Shown: piece by piece, positions 55,550 to 64,000 of the stretch | How positions within the stretch are numbered: position 1 is the first letter of the stretch | How the letters are laid out: every line of letters starts with the position of its first letter | Assembly: GCF_028687615.1 (NCBI RefSeq) | Contig: NZ_JAQTZU010000012.1 | Coordinates: 43,179-107,178, forward strand | DNA length: 64,000 nucleotides | Source: Methylovulum sp. | GTDB taxonomy: Bacteria; Pseudomonadota; Gammaproteobacteria; Methylococcales; Methylomonadaceae | Direction: 5' to 3' | Translations under genes and position numbers: made by a program | The notes under the pieces: model-generated | Databases searched by the model: none | The model's input: the letters and a program-made list of their open reading frames with translations, nothing else | What the model was told of the DNA's origin: nothing

Positions 55550-55565
55550 AATATGAGGCTAAGGC

Positions 55566-56540
55566 ATGACCCACCCCAAGCGGCTCTACGAACTGCTACT
55601 GGATTACTGTAGCAGCGATGTGGTGGTCGATAAGCTGATGATAGGCGTGGTGTGGACTTTGTGCCAGAGCAAGCAGGGTTATACGGGTTTGGCGATGAGC
55701 CCGGGCCTAGCCACCCGCACTCTGCCTTGGTCTGGCACTTTAACTGGCAAACCCGTCACCGACATTGCCGCGTGGATACTGGAATGGGAGCCTTACAAAG
55801 CCACGGTGGCGATGGCGGCGATCAACAGTTGCATCAACAGCAGGCCATTGCCTGATTCGGTGATTATTGAGCCTGGCCCGGAACACGCCAACCTCGCCGT
55901 GTTCGAGCATTTTTTGCCGCAGCTCTACAAGCAAAAAGTCGTCGTCATCGGCCATTATCCGGGCATCGAACGCTATCAACAGCAGATGCAGCTTACCGTA
56001 CTGGAGAAACAACCCTGTGCCGGGGATTTGCCCGATGCCGCCTGTGAATTTCTGTTGCCGGATGCCGACTGGGTGTTCCTGACCGCCAGCTCCATCCCCA
56101 ATAAAACCTTCCCGCGTTTGGCGGAACTTAGCCGCAACGCCAAAACCGTCCTAATGGGGCCGACCGTTCCCTGGTTGCCGCAATTGCACGAATTCGGCAT
56201 TGATTATTTGGCGGGTGTCGAAATCACCGACGCACAAGCCTTATACCATACCGCCGCGCAAGGCGGCGGGGTACGGATTTTCAACAACGGCGTCCGCTAC
56301 CGCATCGCCGAACTGGCGCCCTCCACCAGCATGGCTTGGCTGAAACAACAAATCGCCGATTGTGTAGCCGAAAAATACCGCCTCAGTGCTGAAATGGAGT
56401 TGTGGTACGCCGCCGGCAACGCCCGCCGCTTTCCAGCTTATCAATTATTGGAACAAGTCAACACCCGCTTGTCGCGGCTGGACAGCAGTTACAAGCCTTT
56501 GTGGGACAGTCACCCCGCACACCGCAACCTCGTGAATTAA
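55566..56540 (+). CDS. DUF364-type putative heavy-metal chelation protein
   Basis: A 324-residue protein. The N-terminal WTLCQSKQGYTGLAMSPG belongs to the DUF4213 enolase-like part. The C-terminal VVVIGHYPGIERYQ ... DWVFLTASSIPNKTFPRLAELSRNAKTVLMGPTVPW is DUF364, thought to bind metals or cofactors. Relatives occur near molybdenum and nitrogenase genes. A role in metal supply or cofactor handling is inferred. It follows the GTPase gene after 16 bases. Confidence 0.75.
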   Translation: MTHPKRLYELLLDYCSSDVVVDKLMIGVVWTLCQSKQGYTGLAMSPGLATRTLPWSGTLTGKPVTDIAAWILEWEPYKATVAMAAINSCINSRPLPDSVIIEPGPEHANLAVFEHFLPQLYKQKVVVIGHYPGIERYQQQMQLTVLEKQPCAGDLPDAACEFLLPDADWVFLTASSIPNKTFPRLAELSRNAKTVLMGPTVPWLPQLHEFGIDYLAGVEITDAQALYHTAAQGGGVRIFNNGVRYRIAELAPSTSMAWLKQQIADCVAEKYRLSAEMELWYAAGNARRFPAYQLLEQVNTRLSRLDSSYKPLWDSHPAHRNLVN

Positions 56541-56542
56541 GC

Positions 56543-56986
56543 ATGGCCCTCTTTAACGCCTTCAACAAGCATCGGCTCTTGCTCTATTACAAAGGCGACA
56601 TCAGCGCCTTGACGCTGTTCGCCCAGCACGGCAATGGCAGCGTCTGTTTCCCGACACCGTTGCCCGCCTTATCCAGCGCATTGGAGCAGGAAGAATTTGA
56701 AGACAGCAAGGTCAGCACCCATCCGTCCACGCTGGTCAACGCCATTAATCGGCTTTTGCATTTAGACAACGACTTGCTGCACGCCGAAGCGGGGTTTAGC
56801 GAACAAATCGATGCGCCCGGCGGCATTATCACCGTCCACATGGCACGCTTCATGTTGCTGGACCCGCCGCACAAGCTGCTGCAAAGCCGCGATTGCCGCT
56901 TGCGGACACTGCCGGAATTGCGCGGCAGGCCGCCAGCGGAAATGGAGCTGCTGCGCCGCGCCTATGTCAAGGTGATGGAGTCCTGA
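56543..56986 (+). CDS. Unknown protein in the nif-linked operon
   Basis: A 147-residue protein starting MALFNAFNKHRLLLYYKGD, two bases after the DUF364 gene. No known domain recognised. The C-terminal PPAEMELLRRAYVKVMES is helical. The open frame extends upstream inside the previous gene, but the spacing favours the ATG at 56543. Confidence 0.7.
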   Translation: MALFNAFNKHRLLLYYKGDISALTLFAQHGNGSVCFPTPLPALSSALEQEEFEDSKVSTHPSTLVNAINRLLHLDNDLLHAEAGFSEQIDAPGGIITVHMARFMLLDPPHKLLQSRDCRLRTLPELRGRPPAEMELLRRAYVKVMES

Positions 56987-56987
56987 G

Positions 56988-58226
56988 ATGTTCGAGTTTA
57001 TGGACATGGGCTTTGACCAAGCCAGCGAAGCACCCGTATCAGGCCCGTATATCCCCGATGCTGGCGAATGCCTGCGCTGCGGGATGTGTGTCAGCACCTG
57101 CCCGACTTTCCGTCTGTTCCAAACCAACGAAGAAACCCCGCGCAGCCGCATCCGCACTATCAGCAAGATTCTGGTCGAAAATGTGGCTATTACCGCCGAT
57201 GAACGCCAGCATCTCGATAACTGTCTGCAATGCCGCGCTTGCGAGACGGTTTGCCCTAGCAAGATGGCTTACGGGGAGTTATTCGACCAGGCCCGGTTGA
57301 AGTTGGAAATCACGCCTAGTTGGTTAGGGAAACTGGCCTTGGGGTTGATAGAAAACAAGCGTTGGCGGATGCGCTTGTTGCCTGGTCTGGCGGTGTATTT
57401 GAAGTCGGGCTTGCAAAAACCATTGCGGCGGACGGGCTTGTTGAAAAAATTGGGTGTGGCGGAAGCCGAAGCGTTGTTAGGCAAACCCGCATTAAAGGGA
57501 TTGGCAGGGCATTATCCCGCGAAAATTACAAAACGTGGGCAAGTCGCGTTGTTCACAGGCTGCATCGCCGAACATTTTGACCAAGAGACTTTGCAAGCCG
57601 CCATCAAATTGCTCAACTCGATAGGCTATGACGTGACCGTGCCGCCCCAACAAGGCTGTTGCGGCGCGATACACCAGCACAACGGACAAGCTGCGGCAAG
57701 TTTGATAGCCAACAACATCGCCGTTTTCAACGCGCTGGAAATGGATGCCGTGCTGCACGCCGCCACTGGTTGCGGGGCGATGTTAAGCGAATACCAGCAT
57801 GAAGACGCCGAAGCGGCGGGGCTATTCAGACAACGTTTGCAGGACATCAACGCATTTTTGCTGGCGCATTGGCCTGACGATCAGCGCTTACAAGCCTTGC
57901 CAAAAAAAGTCGCGGTACACGAGCCATGCTCCCAACGCAATGTCTTGAAAAACCAGCAAACGGTTTACAACTTGCTGGCGAAAATTCCTGAACTGGAAGT
58001 TGCCGCCTTAGCCAATAACCCTCTGTGTTGCGGTGCGGGCGGAAGCTACATGCTCACCCATCCTGACAATGCCGCGCAGTTACGCGATCTGAAACGGCAA
58101 GCCATTACCGCCGCCCAGGCTGATTGGGTGGTCAGCAGCAATTTCGGGTGTGCGGTTTTTCTTGATGTTGATGCGGATAAGGTATCGCATCCTTTGCTGA
58201 TTCTGGCCCGGCAGTTGCCGATATAA
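56988..58226 (+). CDS. GlcF-like (Fe-S)-binding oxidoreductase subunit
   Basis: A 412-residue protein. Two 4Fe-4S ferredoxin motifs, CLRCGMCVSTCP (about residues 27-38) and CLQCRACETVCP (about 79-90), precede two CCG domains (FTGCIAEH ... GCCGAIHQHNG and EPCSQRN ... CCGAGGSYM). Such proteins pair with flavoproteins such as glycolate oxidase GlcDE or with HdrD/LutA-like partners. No GlcD/E gene lies nearby, so it may be an electron carrier for this nif-linked operon. Confidence 0.85.
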   Translation: MFEFMDMGFDQASEAPVSGPYIPDAGECLRCGMCVSTCPTFRLFQTNEETPRSRIRTISKILVENVAITADERQHLDNCLQCRACETVCPSKMAYGELFDQARLKLEITPSWLGKLALGLIENKRWRMRLLPGLAVYLKSGLQKPLRRTGLLKKLGVAEAEALLGKPALKGLAGHYPAKITKRGQVALFTGCIAEHFDQETLQAAIKLLNSIGYDVTVPPQQGCCGAIHQHNGQAAASLIANNIAVFNALEMDAVLHAATGCGAMLSEYQHEDAEAAGLFRQRLQDINAFLLAHWPDDQRLQALPKKVAVHEPCSQRNVLKNQQTVYNLLAKIPELEVAALANNPLCCGAGGSYMLTHPDNAAQLRDLKRQAITAAQADWVVSSNFGCAVFLDVDADKVSHPLLILARQLPI

Positions 58227-58321
58227 AGCAAATTTGAACAGAGTGCGCGGCGTTTACTTGGCTGGTCAACCCATGAATGGGTTGCCGCATTAACAATATG
58301 ACTTCTTTAATTTTAACAATA

Positions 58322-58445
58322 CCTTCGCCAAATGTATAAACTCAGTTGAAACAAGGGTTTTGAATAAATTTAACCCACTGATTTTATAACAATCTACATT
58401 ATTTGATTTTGTTAAATCCAATTCAAAATCCAAATTGGCGAAGGT
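58322..58445. repeat. Inverted repeat downstream of the GlcF-like gene
   Basis: CCTTCGCCAA (58322-58331) and TTGGCGAAGG (58435-58444) bound AT-rich DNA. A TACAAAC/GTTTGTA hairpin follows at 58470-58487. The 429-base gap holds no gene I can see. Confidence 0.55.
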
Positions 58446-58655
58446 GCTGTTTTAATGTAGGGAACGGGATACAAACCCAGGTTTGTACTCCAAAAATACA
58501 CAAAAACACATAGGTTTAAGTCGCTTTTATACCGGTTTCAATTCAACCACCACCCTTAAGTTTATTGGACAATCGGCACTTGAATCTGGCATCATGCCGC
58601 CTCGCTAAACCTTGTATTCCACAAGGTTGACAATCCCCGACTTAGGTAAAAAAGA

Positions 58656-58997
58656 ATGAGCAATCTCCCCCCATGCCCCGCTTGTGGTTCAGAATTCACC
58701 TACGAAGACGGCAGCATGTACATTTGCCCTGAATGCGCCCACGAGTGGTCAAATTCAGGAGCGACTGAAGAAAGCAGCGACGGACGTATCATTAAGGATG
58801 CTAACGGCAATCTGCTACAAGATGGCGATAGCGTCACCGTCATCAAGGATTTGAAAGTCAAAGGCTCGTCATTGGTCGTCAAAGTTGGCACCAAAGTAAA
58901 AAACATCCGCTTGGTAGACGGCGACCATGATATTGATTGTAAAATCGACGGTATCGGCGCGATGAAACTGAAATCAGAGTTTGTTAAAAAGATCTGA
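58656..58997 (+). CDS. yjdM: PhnA/YjdM-family zinc-ribbon protein
   Basis: A 113-residue protein. An N-terminal zinc ribbon ([25 protein letters not shown]) is followed by [25 protein letters not shown], typical of PhnA-like proteins. Despite the old name it is not shown to act on phosphonates in most bacteria. Single gene. Confidence 0.9.
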   Translation: MSNLPPCPACGSEFTYEDGSMYICPECAHEWSNSGATEESSDGRIIKDANGNLLQDGDSVTVIKDLKVKGSSLVVKVGTKVKNIRLVDGDHDIDCKIDGIGAMKLKSEFVKKI

Positions 58998-59040
58998 TTT
59001 TGTTATTTGGATTAAGTAGCTACGCAACTGCACCTACTTA

Positions 59041-59148
59041 GGATTTAGCCATTAATAACTTCCCGATATTAAGACCTGACAGGTTTTTGAAACCTGTCAG
59101 GTCTAGGGTTTCAAGAATGGTTCAAGGAAATTATTTTTAGCCAAATCC
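59041..59148. mobile_element. MITE-like element with 23-base terminal inverted repeats
   Basis: The left end GGATTTAGCCATTAATAACT.. (59041-59063) and right end, reverse complement GGATTTGGCTAAAAATAATT.. (59126-59148), match well. Flanks show TA on both sides. Inside is a nested ACCTGACAGGTTT palindrome (59073-59104). Same family as 15549-15689. Confidence 0.75.
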
Positions 59149-59178
59149 TAATTGCTTTGACCCCACACCAATACAGCG

Positions 59179-59709
59179 TTGATTATTAGAGTTTCATTAT
59201 GGCTGCTTGCCTGTGCATTCCTGGCCTTGCTGTTAAACCAGTTATTGCTATGGCTATCTGTACCCGGCTTGCCTGAGTTTTTTGCCCAACTAAGCATCGC
59301 CATAATATTGGCAGCATTCGGGTTGCTCCTCACAGGTGGCTTGTTGTTGGGCATCCAGCTCATTTTTGCTTCGCTAAGCGATTATTTTTCTGCACCACAA
59401 CGCAGTTTACGTCGATTGCTGTTTATCCTGAACCGGCAAGAAAATCTTAAGCAACAGTTTTATTTTAAAAAACTCAAGCTCGACCTGATCCATGAAGCCC
59501 ATCGCCAACGGATATTGAAAGCCAATGAGCGCAAACACCTTAACGCCCTTGCCAACACCATAGCCCAAGACTTGCTGACCATCAAAAACCAAGTGCCTAG
59601 AGCCACTTTCCTGCAATTGCAACAAGAAAATAATTGTTATCGCAAGCAACAGAATGGTGCCGCCTTGTTACAATTACAGCAAAAAATAGCCGCGCTGATT
59701 CCTTCATGA
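59179..59709 (+). CDS. Membrane protein with two N-terminal helices and coiled coil
   Basis: A 176-residue protein with TTG start. Two membrane helices (about residues 5-30 and 37-65) precede a Lys/Gln/Leu-rich helical tail (about 75-175), likely cytoplasmic and coiled-coil. No family recognised. The stop overlaps the next start (ATGA), so the two are coupled. Confidence 0.6.
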   Translation: MIIRVSLWLLACAFLALLLNQLLLWLSVPGLPEFFAQLSIAIILAAFGLLLTGGLLLGIQLIFASLSDYFSAPQRSLRRLLFILNRQENLKQQFYFKKLKLDLIHEAHRQRILKANERKHLNALANTIAQDLLTIKNQVPRATFLQLQQENNCYRKQQNGAALLQLQQKIAALIPS

Positions 59710-60239
59710 CTTTACTAAAAAACCTTACTCTACAATTAGTCAGGATTTGGCATGCTGTCAAAGATGAAAACCTGCATTGGCAAACGCAAACCCACCCCCA
59801 ACAAACGCAACTTAGACAAGCGCAATTGCTTGCCGAGCATGATTTGCAAGCCACGTTATCAAAGAAAACCGTGCAATTGGAGCACGACATTGCTTTATTG
59901 AAAACCAGGCATGACACCGAACTGGGCATTTACAAAACCCGTTGCCAACAGGACATCAAAGACTATCAACACTATTTGGCGGCTTTAGACCAACTCAAGA
60001 CCAGCATCCAAAACAGTTACCCGCAATTGCCGGAAGCGGTGGCTTTTGGCATCCACCACCATGCCAAACAGTTGCTAAACCGGATGTGGGAATGTTCGGA
60101 GTTCGAGCAGAAAATGCGCCATGAGATGCAGTTGTTGACTTTTATGAGCACGCTGCATGAAGAAGCGCGGCTGCATTTGGAAGGGAAAAGCGAAGGAATC
60201 TTGCCGGAGAGAACCTTAGACCTGCTCCAGCAACAATAA
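59706..60239 (+). CDS. Helical, Gln-rich coiled-coil protein
   Basis: A 177-residue soluble protein, mostly helical, with QTQLRQAQLLAEHDLQATLSKKT and YKTRCQQDIKDYQ coiled-coil runs. No known domain. Translationally coupled to the preceding membrane protein, which suggests they form one envelope-associated assembly. Convergent with oadB. Confidence 0.6.
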   Translation: MTLLKNLTLQLVRIWHAVKDENLHWQTQTHPQQTQLRQAQLLAEHDLQATLSKKTVQLEHDIALLKTRHDTELGIYKTRCQQDIKDYQHYLAALDQLKTSIQNSYPQLPEAVAFGIHHHAKQLLNRMWECSEFEQKMRHEMQLLTFMSTLHEEARLHLEGKSEGILPERTLDLLQQQ

Positions 60240-60245
60240 TAAAAC

Positions 60246-61373
60246 TTACTTGATCAAACTCAACAACACGCCCGCCGCCACCGCCGAGCCGATCACACCC
60301 GCCACATTAGGCCCCATCGCGTGCATCAGCAGGAAGTTGTGCGGGTTGCTTTCCAAGCCCAGCTTGTTCGCCACCCGCGCCGCCATCGGCACGGCGGAAA
60401 CACCTGCCGCGCCAATCAGCGGGTTAATCGGCGTATCGCTGAACTTGTTCATGATTTTTGCCATGATCACGCCGGATGCCGTGCCTATTGCAAAGGCAAT
60501 CGCCCCCAAGGCCAGGATTCCCAAGGTTTCTATTTGCAAAAACGCGTGGGCACTCAGTTTGGAACCGACAGATAGCCCCAAGAAAATCGTGACGATGTTG
60601 ATCAACTCGTTTTGCGCGGTTTGGCTTAAACGCTCAACGACACCGCAAGTGTTCATCAAATTGCCCAAGGCAAACATGCCGATCAACGGCGTTGCTGACG
60701 GCAGCAGCAAAATGGACAATAACAACAACATCAACGGAAACACGATTTTTTCACTTTTGCTGACATTACGCATTTGCTTCATTTCAATCTTGCGTTCATC
60801 TTCGGTGGTTAATGCCCGCATAATCGGCGGCTGGATCAACGGAACCAAAGCCATGTAAGAATAGGCCGCCACTGCAATGGCTCCCAGTAAATCCGGTGCC
60901 AGTTTTGACGCGACATAAATCGCCGTAGGGCCATCGGCACCGCCGATAATGCCTATCGCCGCCGCATCTTTCAGCGTAAATTCCAGGCCAGGGACAATAT
61001 TCAAAGCCAATGCGCCAAGCAAGGATGCAAAAATCCCAAATTGCGCCGCCGCACCCAACAACAAGGTCTTGGGATTGGCGAGCATGGGGCCAAAATCCGT
61101 CATCGCCCCTACGCCCATGAAAATGAGCAATGGAAAAATCCCCGCTTTAATGCCGAAATACAGGTAATACAAAAGCCCGCCTTCTTCGGCGATACCCGCG
61201 ACCGGAATATTGCTGAGTATCGCGCCAAAGCCTATCGGCAATAATAATAGCGGCTCAAAGCCTTTTTTAATCGCCAGATACAGGAGCAAAAATCCAACCA
61301 GCATCATAAACGTCTGGCCGCCGGTAAAGTTGTACAGTCCTGTACTGTGCCAAAGTGAAATGAGATTTTCCAT
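60246..61373 (-). CDS. oadB: Na+-translocating decarboxylase beta subunit
   Basis: A 375-residue membrane protein. About nine helices and family motifs [10 protein letters not shown] (about residues 141-150, sodium site) and [23 protein letters not shown] near 320-342 mark OadB/GcdB. It couples decarboxylation of the biotin-bound carboxyl group to Na+ export. Last gene of oadG-oadA-oadB. Confidence 0.93.
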   Translation of the reverse strand: MENLISLWHSTGLYNFTGGQTFMMLVGFLLLYLAIKKGFEPLLLLPIGFGAILSNIPVAGIAEEGGLLYYLYFGIKAGIFPLLIFMGVGAMTDFGPMLANPKTLLLGAAAQFGIFASLLGALALNIVPGLEFTLKDAAAIGIIGGADGPTAIYVASKLAPDLLGAIAVAAYSYMALVPLIQPPIMRALTTEDERKIEMKQMRNVSKSEKIVFPLMLLLLSILLLPSATPLIGMFALGNLMNTCGVVERLSQTAQNELINIVTIFLGLSVGSKLSAHAFLQIETLGILALGAIAFAIGTASGVIMAKIMNKFSDTPINPLIGAAGVSAVPMAARVANKLGLESNPHNFLLMHAMGPNVAGVIGSAVAAGVLLSLIK

Positions 61374-61394
61374 AAATATCCGTCACTTATAGTG

Positions 61395-63197
61395 TTATAA
61401 AGAAATCAGCGCGTTGCCGCCTGCCACCGCGCCGCCTTCCTTGACATGCACGGCACTGACGATGCCGGCAAATTTAGAACGCACTTCAGTTTCCATTTTC
61501 ATCGCTTCCATAATCACAACAATTTGGCCTTCTGCGACCACATTGCCTTCACTGACCAAAATTTTCAGGATATTGCCCGCCATTGGCGCGTAAATCACCG
61601 GGCCATCATGGGCCGCCAGCTCTTGAGGCGGAATTTCTTCAACCGGGGCCTGGATAGCCAATGCTGAGCCGCCTGGCCCTACGGCGACATTGAAATTTCT
61701 GCCGTCCACATTGACCGTATAAGTTTCAATGCCTTTGCTTGCTGGCGGTTGCGCCTGCACTTGCGGCTTTGGTGCACTGGCGGTAATGGTGGCTTCAGAG
61801 CCGGGCGCGGCTTCAAACGCGGCGGGATTACCACGGTTAGCCAGAAACTTCCAACCTACTTGTGCAAACATACCGTTAATCAACGCATCTTCTTCGATGT
61901 TATTAGCCAGTTTCACACCTTCGGCCCGGGCTTTTTCCTGCACTTCGGCAATAAGCTTGTGCATTTCGGCTTCCAGCAAATCTGCCGGACGGCAAGTGAT
62001 GGGCTGCGCCCCATTCAACACCCGCTCTTGCAATTCTTTATTGACCGGAGCCGGCGTCGCGCCATATTCGCCTTTCAATACACCGGCAGTTTCTTTGGTG
62101 ATGGTCTTATAACGCTCACCGTGCATGACGTTGATCACCGCTTGGGTGCCGACGATTTGCGAAGTCGGCGTGACCAGCGGGATAAAGCCCAGATCTTCGC
62201 GGACACGGGGGATTTCGTGTATCACCTCGTCAAACTTGTCGGACGCGCCTTGTTCTTTCAGTTGGCTTTCCATATTGGTCAACATGCCGCCGGGGACTTG
62301 GGCGATCAAAATACGGCTGTCCACGCCTTTGAGGCTGCCTTCAAACTGCGCGTATTTTTTGCGTATTTCCCTAAAATAATGGGCGATTTCTTCCAGCTTG
62401 ATCAAATCCAGCCCGGTATCACGTTCAGTGCCTTCCAACGCGGCGACGATGGTTTCGGTCGCGCTATGCCCATAAGTCATGCTCAATGACGAAATGGCGG
62501 TATCGACATGGTCTATGCCCGCTTCCGCCGCTTTCATGATGCTGGCGACGCTTAAGCCCGTGGTGGCGTGGGAATGCAGATGAATCGGGATATTGGTGCT
62601 GGATTTTAGGCGTGAGACCAATTCAAAGGCTTCATAAGGTTTCAGCAAGCCCGCCATGTCTTTGATACAAATCGAGTGTGCACCCATATCTTCAATTTGT
62701 TTGCCCAAATCAACCCATGAAGCCATCGTATGGACGGGGCTGGTGGTGTAAGAAATCGTACCTTGGGCATGGGCATCGGTGGTCAGCACGGCTTTTACGG
62801 CATGTTCGATATTGCGCATATCGTTCATGGCATCAAAAATACGGAACACATCAATGCCATTGGCGGCGCAGCGTTCGACAAACTTATCGACCACATCATC
62901 GGCATAATGGCGGTAGCCTAAGATATTCTGGCCGCGCAAAAGCATTTGTTGCGGTGTTTTGGGCATTGCCGCTTTCAATAAGCGCAAACGTTCCCAGGGA
63001 TCTTCACCCAAATAACGGATACAGGCGTCAAAAGTGGCACCGCCCCAAGATTCAATGGACCAATAACCGATGTCATCCAATTTTGCACAAATCGGCAACA
63101 TATCTTCAATACGCAACCGTGTCGCCAGAATTGACTGATGCGCGTCCCGCAGGACGACTTCAGTAATCTTCAAAGGCTTTGTTTTGTGTTTGACCAT
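61395..63197 (-). CDS. oadA: Oxaloacetate decarboxylase alpha subunit
   Basis: A 600-residue protein. Carboxyltransferase domain at the N-terminus ([15 protein letters not shown]), then the conserved carboxylase domain, a Pro/Ala-rich linker (about 490-505) and a C-terminal biotinyl domain with EAMKMETE. It carries CO2 from oxaloacetate to biotin. A pyruvate carboxylase role for the same fold is possible but oadB and oadG beside it favour the Na+ pump. Confidence 0.93.
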   Translation of the reverse strand: MVKHKTKPLKITEVVLRDAHQSILATRLRIEDMLPICAKLDDIGYWSIESWGGATFDACIRYLGEDPWERLRLLKAAMPKTPQQMLLRGQNILGYRHYADDVVDKFVERCAANGIDVFRIFDAMNDMRNIEHAVKAVLTTDAHAQGTISYTTSPVHTMASWVDLGKQIEDMGAHSICIKDMAGLLKPYEAFELVSRLKSSTNIPIHLHSHATTGLSVASIMKAAEAGIDHVDTAISSLSMTYGHSATETIVAALEGTERDTGLDLIKLEEIAHYFREIRKKYAQFEGSLKGVDSRILIAQVPGGMLTNMESQLKEQGASDKFDEVIHEIPRVREDLGFIPLVTPTSQIVGTQAVINVMHGERYKTITKETAGVLKGEYGATPAPVNKELQERVLNGAQPITCRPADLLEAEMHKLIAEVQEKARAEGVKLANNIEEDALINGMFAQVGWKFLANRGNPAAFEAAPGSEATITASAPKPQVQAQPPASKGIETYTVNVDGRNFNVAVGPGGSALAIQAPVEEIPPQELAAHDGPVIYAPMAGNILKILVSEGNVVAEGQIVVIMEAMKMETEVRSKFAGIVSAVHVKEGGAVAGGNALISL

Positions 63198-63322
63198 GCT
63201 GTGTTTCTCCTAGAATACTTTTATGAGTCTTTTATCATTTGACCGCCAGGGCCGGTTTGAAGCGTTTGCGTGGAATGTCCCAAAAAGATAAAAACGAATT
63301 GCGTCCTGCCCAAAGCTAGCGG

Positions 63323-63559
63323 TTATTTTTGTTTGCGGTATTGATGCACGGCGGCTGCAATTGCCGCTACGGTAGCCTTGTCGGGAGCGTTGCTACTGGC
63401 TGTTGGCGCAATGACGGAGGTAGGCGGTGCTTCAGGAAAAAAACGCTGCACCAACGCGGACATCATATTAATTGCAAACACCAGCATCGTCAGGAACAAA
63501 AAAACGATACCCATACCGGCAAACATCAATTCAATGCCGCTACTCATTAATTCAGCCAT
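63323..63559 (-). CDS. oadG: Oxaloacetate decarboxylase gamma subunit
   Basis: A 78-residue protein. One N-terminal membrane helix (GIELMFAGMGIVFLFLTMLVFA) and a soluble tail with Ala/Thr/Pro-rich linker ending AIAAAVHQYRKQK. It anchors the alpha subunit to the beta subunit. It lies 125 bases before oadA. Confidence 0.85.
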   Translation of the reverse strand: MAELMSSGIELMFAGMGIVFLFLTMLVFAINMMSALVQRFFPEAPPTSVIAPTASSNAPDKATVAAIAAAVHQYRKQK

Positions 63560-63774
63560 ATCGTTTAATCCTTATCATTTAACTATGAAACATAAATCAT
63601 GGAATACATTATCCATAAATCGCAGGGCTAAACAAACTAAAGTGTCAATTGCAAGGCTTTAGGAAGTATTGACACAAGCCATAGGCGATGTTTTTGACAA
63701 AAAATCAGATAACGGACAAATGACGTTTTACAATACTTGGACGGCATTCAATTTTGCTTAGTGCGTGTTTCAAA

Positions 63775-63847
63775 ACAGATAACATCCCTTCAAGGGATGG
63801 TATCTGTAACGATGGCATTTTCAGGGACGTTATTTTTTGCCATATCC
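63775..63847. repeat. Hairpin next to a solo MITE-type end
   Basis: ACAGATAACATCCCTT and AAGGGATGGTATCTGT (63775-63807) form a near-perfect hairpin. Positions 63825-63847 carry the terminal repeat (GGACGTTATTTTTTGCCATA..) of the element family at 15549 and 59041, without a visible partner. The remaining 374-base gap shows nothing else. Confidence 0.55.
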
Positions 63848-63933
63848 TTAAGTTGGGGGACTTTTAAGCCATGTACTTGTTTAGTCCCGCATTTAAATGG
63901 TTTACTATATCCTAAACTCAAGGAGCAAAAGCT

Positions 63934-64000
63934 ATGGGGCAACTACTACACGGAACAGCCACGACCACGCACGCCGTCCGAGAAAAAATACAAAACGCTG
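63934..64000 (+). CDS. IS481-type transposase, 5' end only
   Basis: The first 22 residues (MGQLLHGTATTTHAVREKIQ...) match the characteristic start of IS481-family transposases, ahead of their helix-turn-helix. The gene runs past the window end. GGAG at 63922-63925 is its ribosome site. Confidence 0.75.
   Translation, partial: MGQLLHGTATTTHAVREKIQNA

Noticed and set aside
56402..56542. Longer start for the 147-residue nif-linked protein
   Set aside because: The extra 47 codons lie wholly within the DUF364 gene and lack a ribosome site.

Overview
The window reads as a chromosomal segment of a gammaproteobacterium, most likely a nitrogen-fixing methanotroph of the order Methylococcales. That placement is inference. 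It rests on an aryl-polyene-type pigment cluster next to ordinary gammaproteobacterial housekeeping blocks (bamE/fur, lolC/lolD, nrdR-ribD, ribH-nusB-thiL-pgpA), an Azotobacter-like nifHDKT block followed by a 4Fe-4S leucine-rich-repeat-variant gene, a Na+-pumping oxaloacetate decarboxylase, and a very high density of short palindromic repeats. No pmo/mmo gene or rRNA lies in the window to confirm it, and I recognised no tRNA.

Layout. 1-15.4 kb: a plus-strand type II fatty-acid/polyketide cluster of aryl-polyene type. It has an MMPL exporter (cut by the window edge), an antiporter, a lipoprotein rhodanese, a ketosynthase chain-length-factor-like protein, two halogenase-like flavoproteins, an ACP, a condensation-domain-like acyltransferase, another FAD enzyme and an acyl-AMP ligase. 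It ends in a KS-dehydratase-ketoreductase-KS block in the apeO-P-Q-R order. 15.4-18.2 kb: two lipoproteins between mobile repeats. 18.5-27.5 kb: housekeeping genes (YciO-type protein, site-2 protease, scpA, scpB, rluB, dtd, an inositol-monophosphatase-like enzyme, bamE, fur, lolC, lolD) with an RHH/PIN toxin-antitoxin pair wedged before dtd. 27.5-30.6 kb: accessory segment with a Fic/VbhA-like pair, an IS481-type transposase remnant and an orphan protease propeptide. 30.6-41.3 kb: comEC, then the riboflavin operon (nrdR, ribD, ribE, ribBX, ribH, nusB, thiL, pgpA), interrupted by an unknown AT-rich two-gene module and an MNT/HEPN pair. 41.4-44.7 kb: small lipoprotein, PQQ-propeller lipoprotein and an Old Yellow Enzyme.

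45.2-58.2 kb is a divergent nitrogen-fixation region. On the minus strand lie nifH, nifD, nifK, nifT, a ferredoxin, a NifY/NafY-type cofactor carrier, a small nif-associated protein, the 4Fe-4S LRV protein, an unknown protein and a Nif11-like peptide. On the plus strand lie a SIR2-like protein, a small GTPase, a DUF364-type protein, an unknown protein and a GlcF-like Fe-S oxidoreductase subunit. Both directions carry a -24/-12 sigma-54 promoter and an exact TGT-N10-ACA NifA upstream site, so the right-hand operon is probably a little-described part of the nif regulon. 58.6-64 kb: a PhnA/YjdM-type protein, a membrane/coiled-coil pair, oadG-oadA-oadB (minus strand) and the start of an IS481-type transposase.

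The intergenic DNA is rich in palindromes. At least six families recur, some nested inside elements with terminal inverted repeats. One palindrome copy lies in frame inside thiL.
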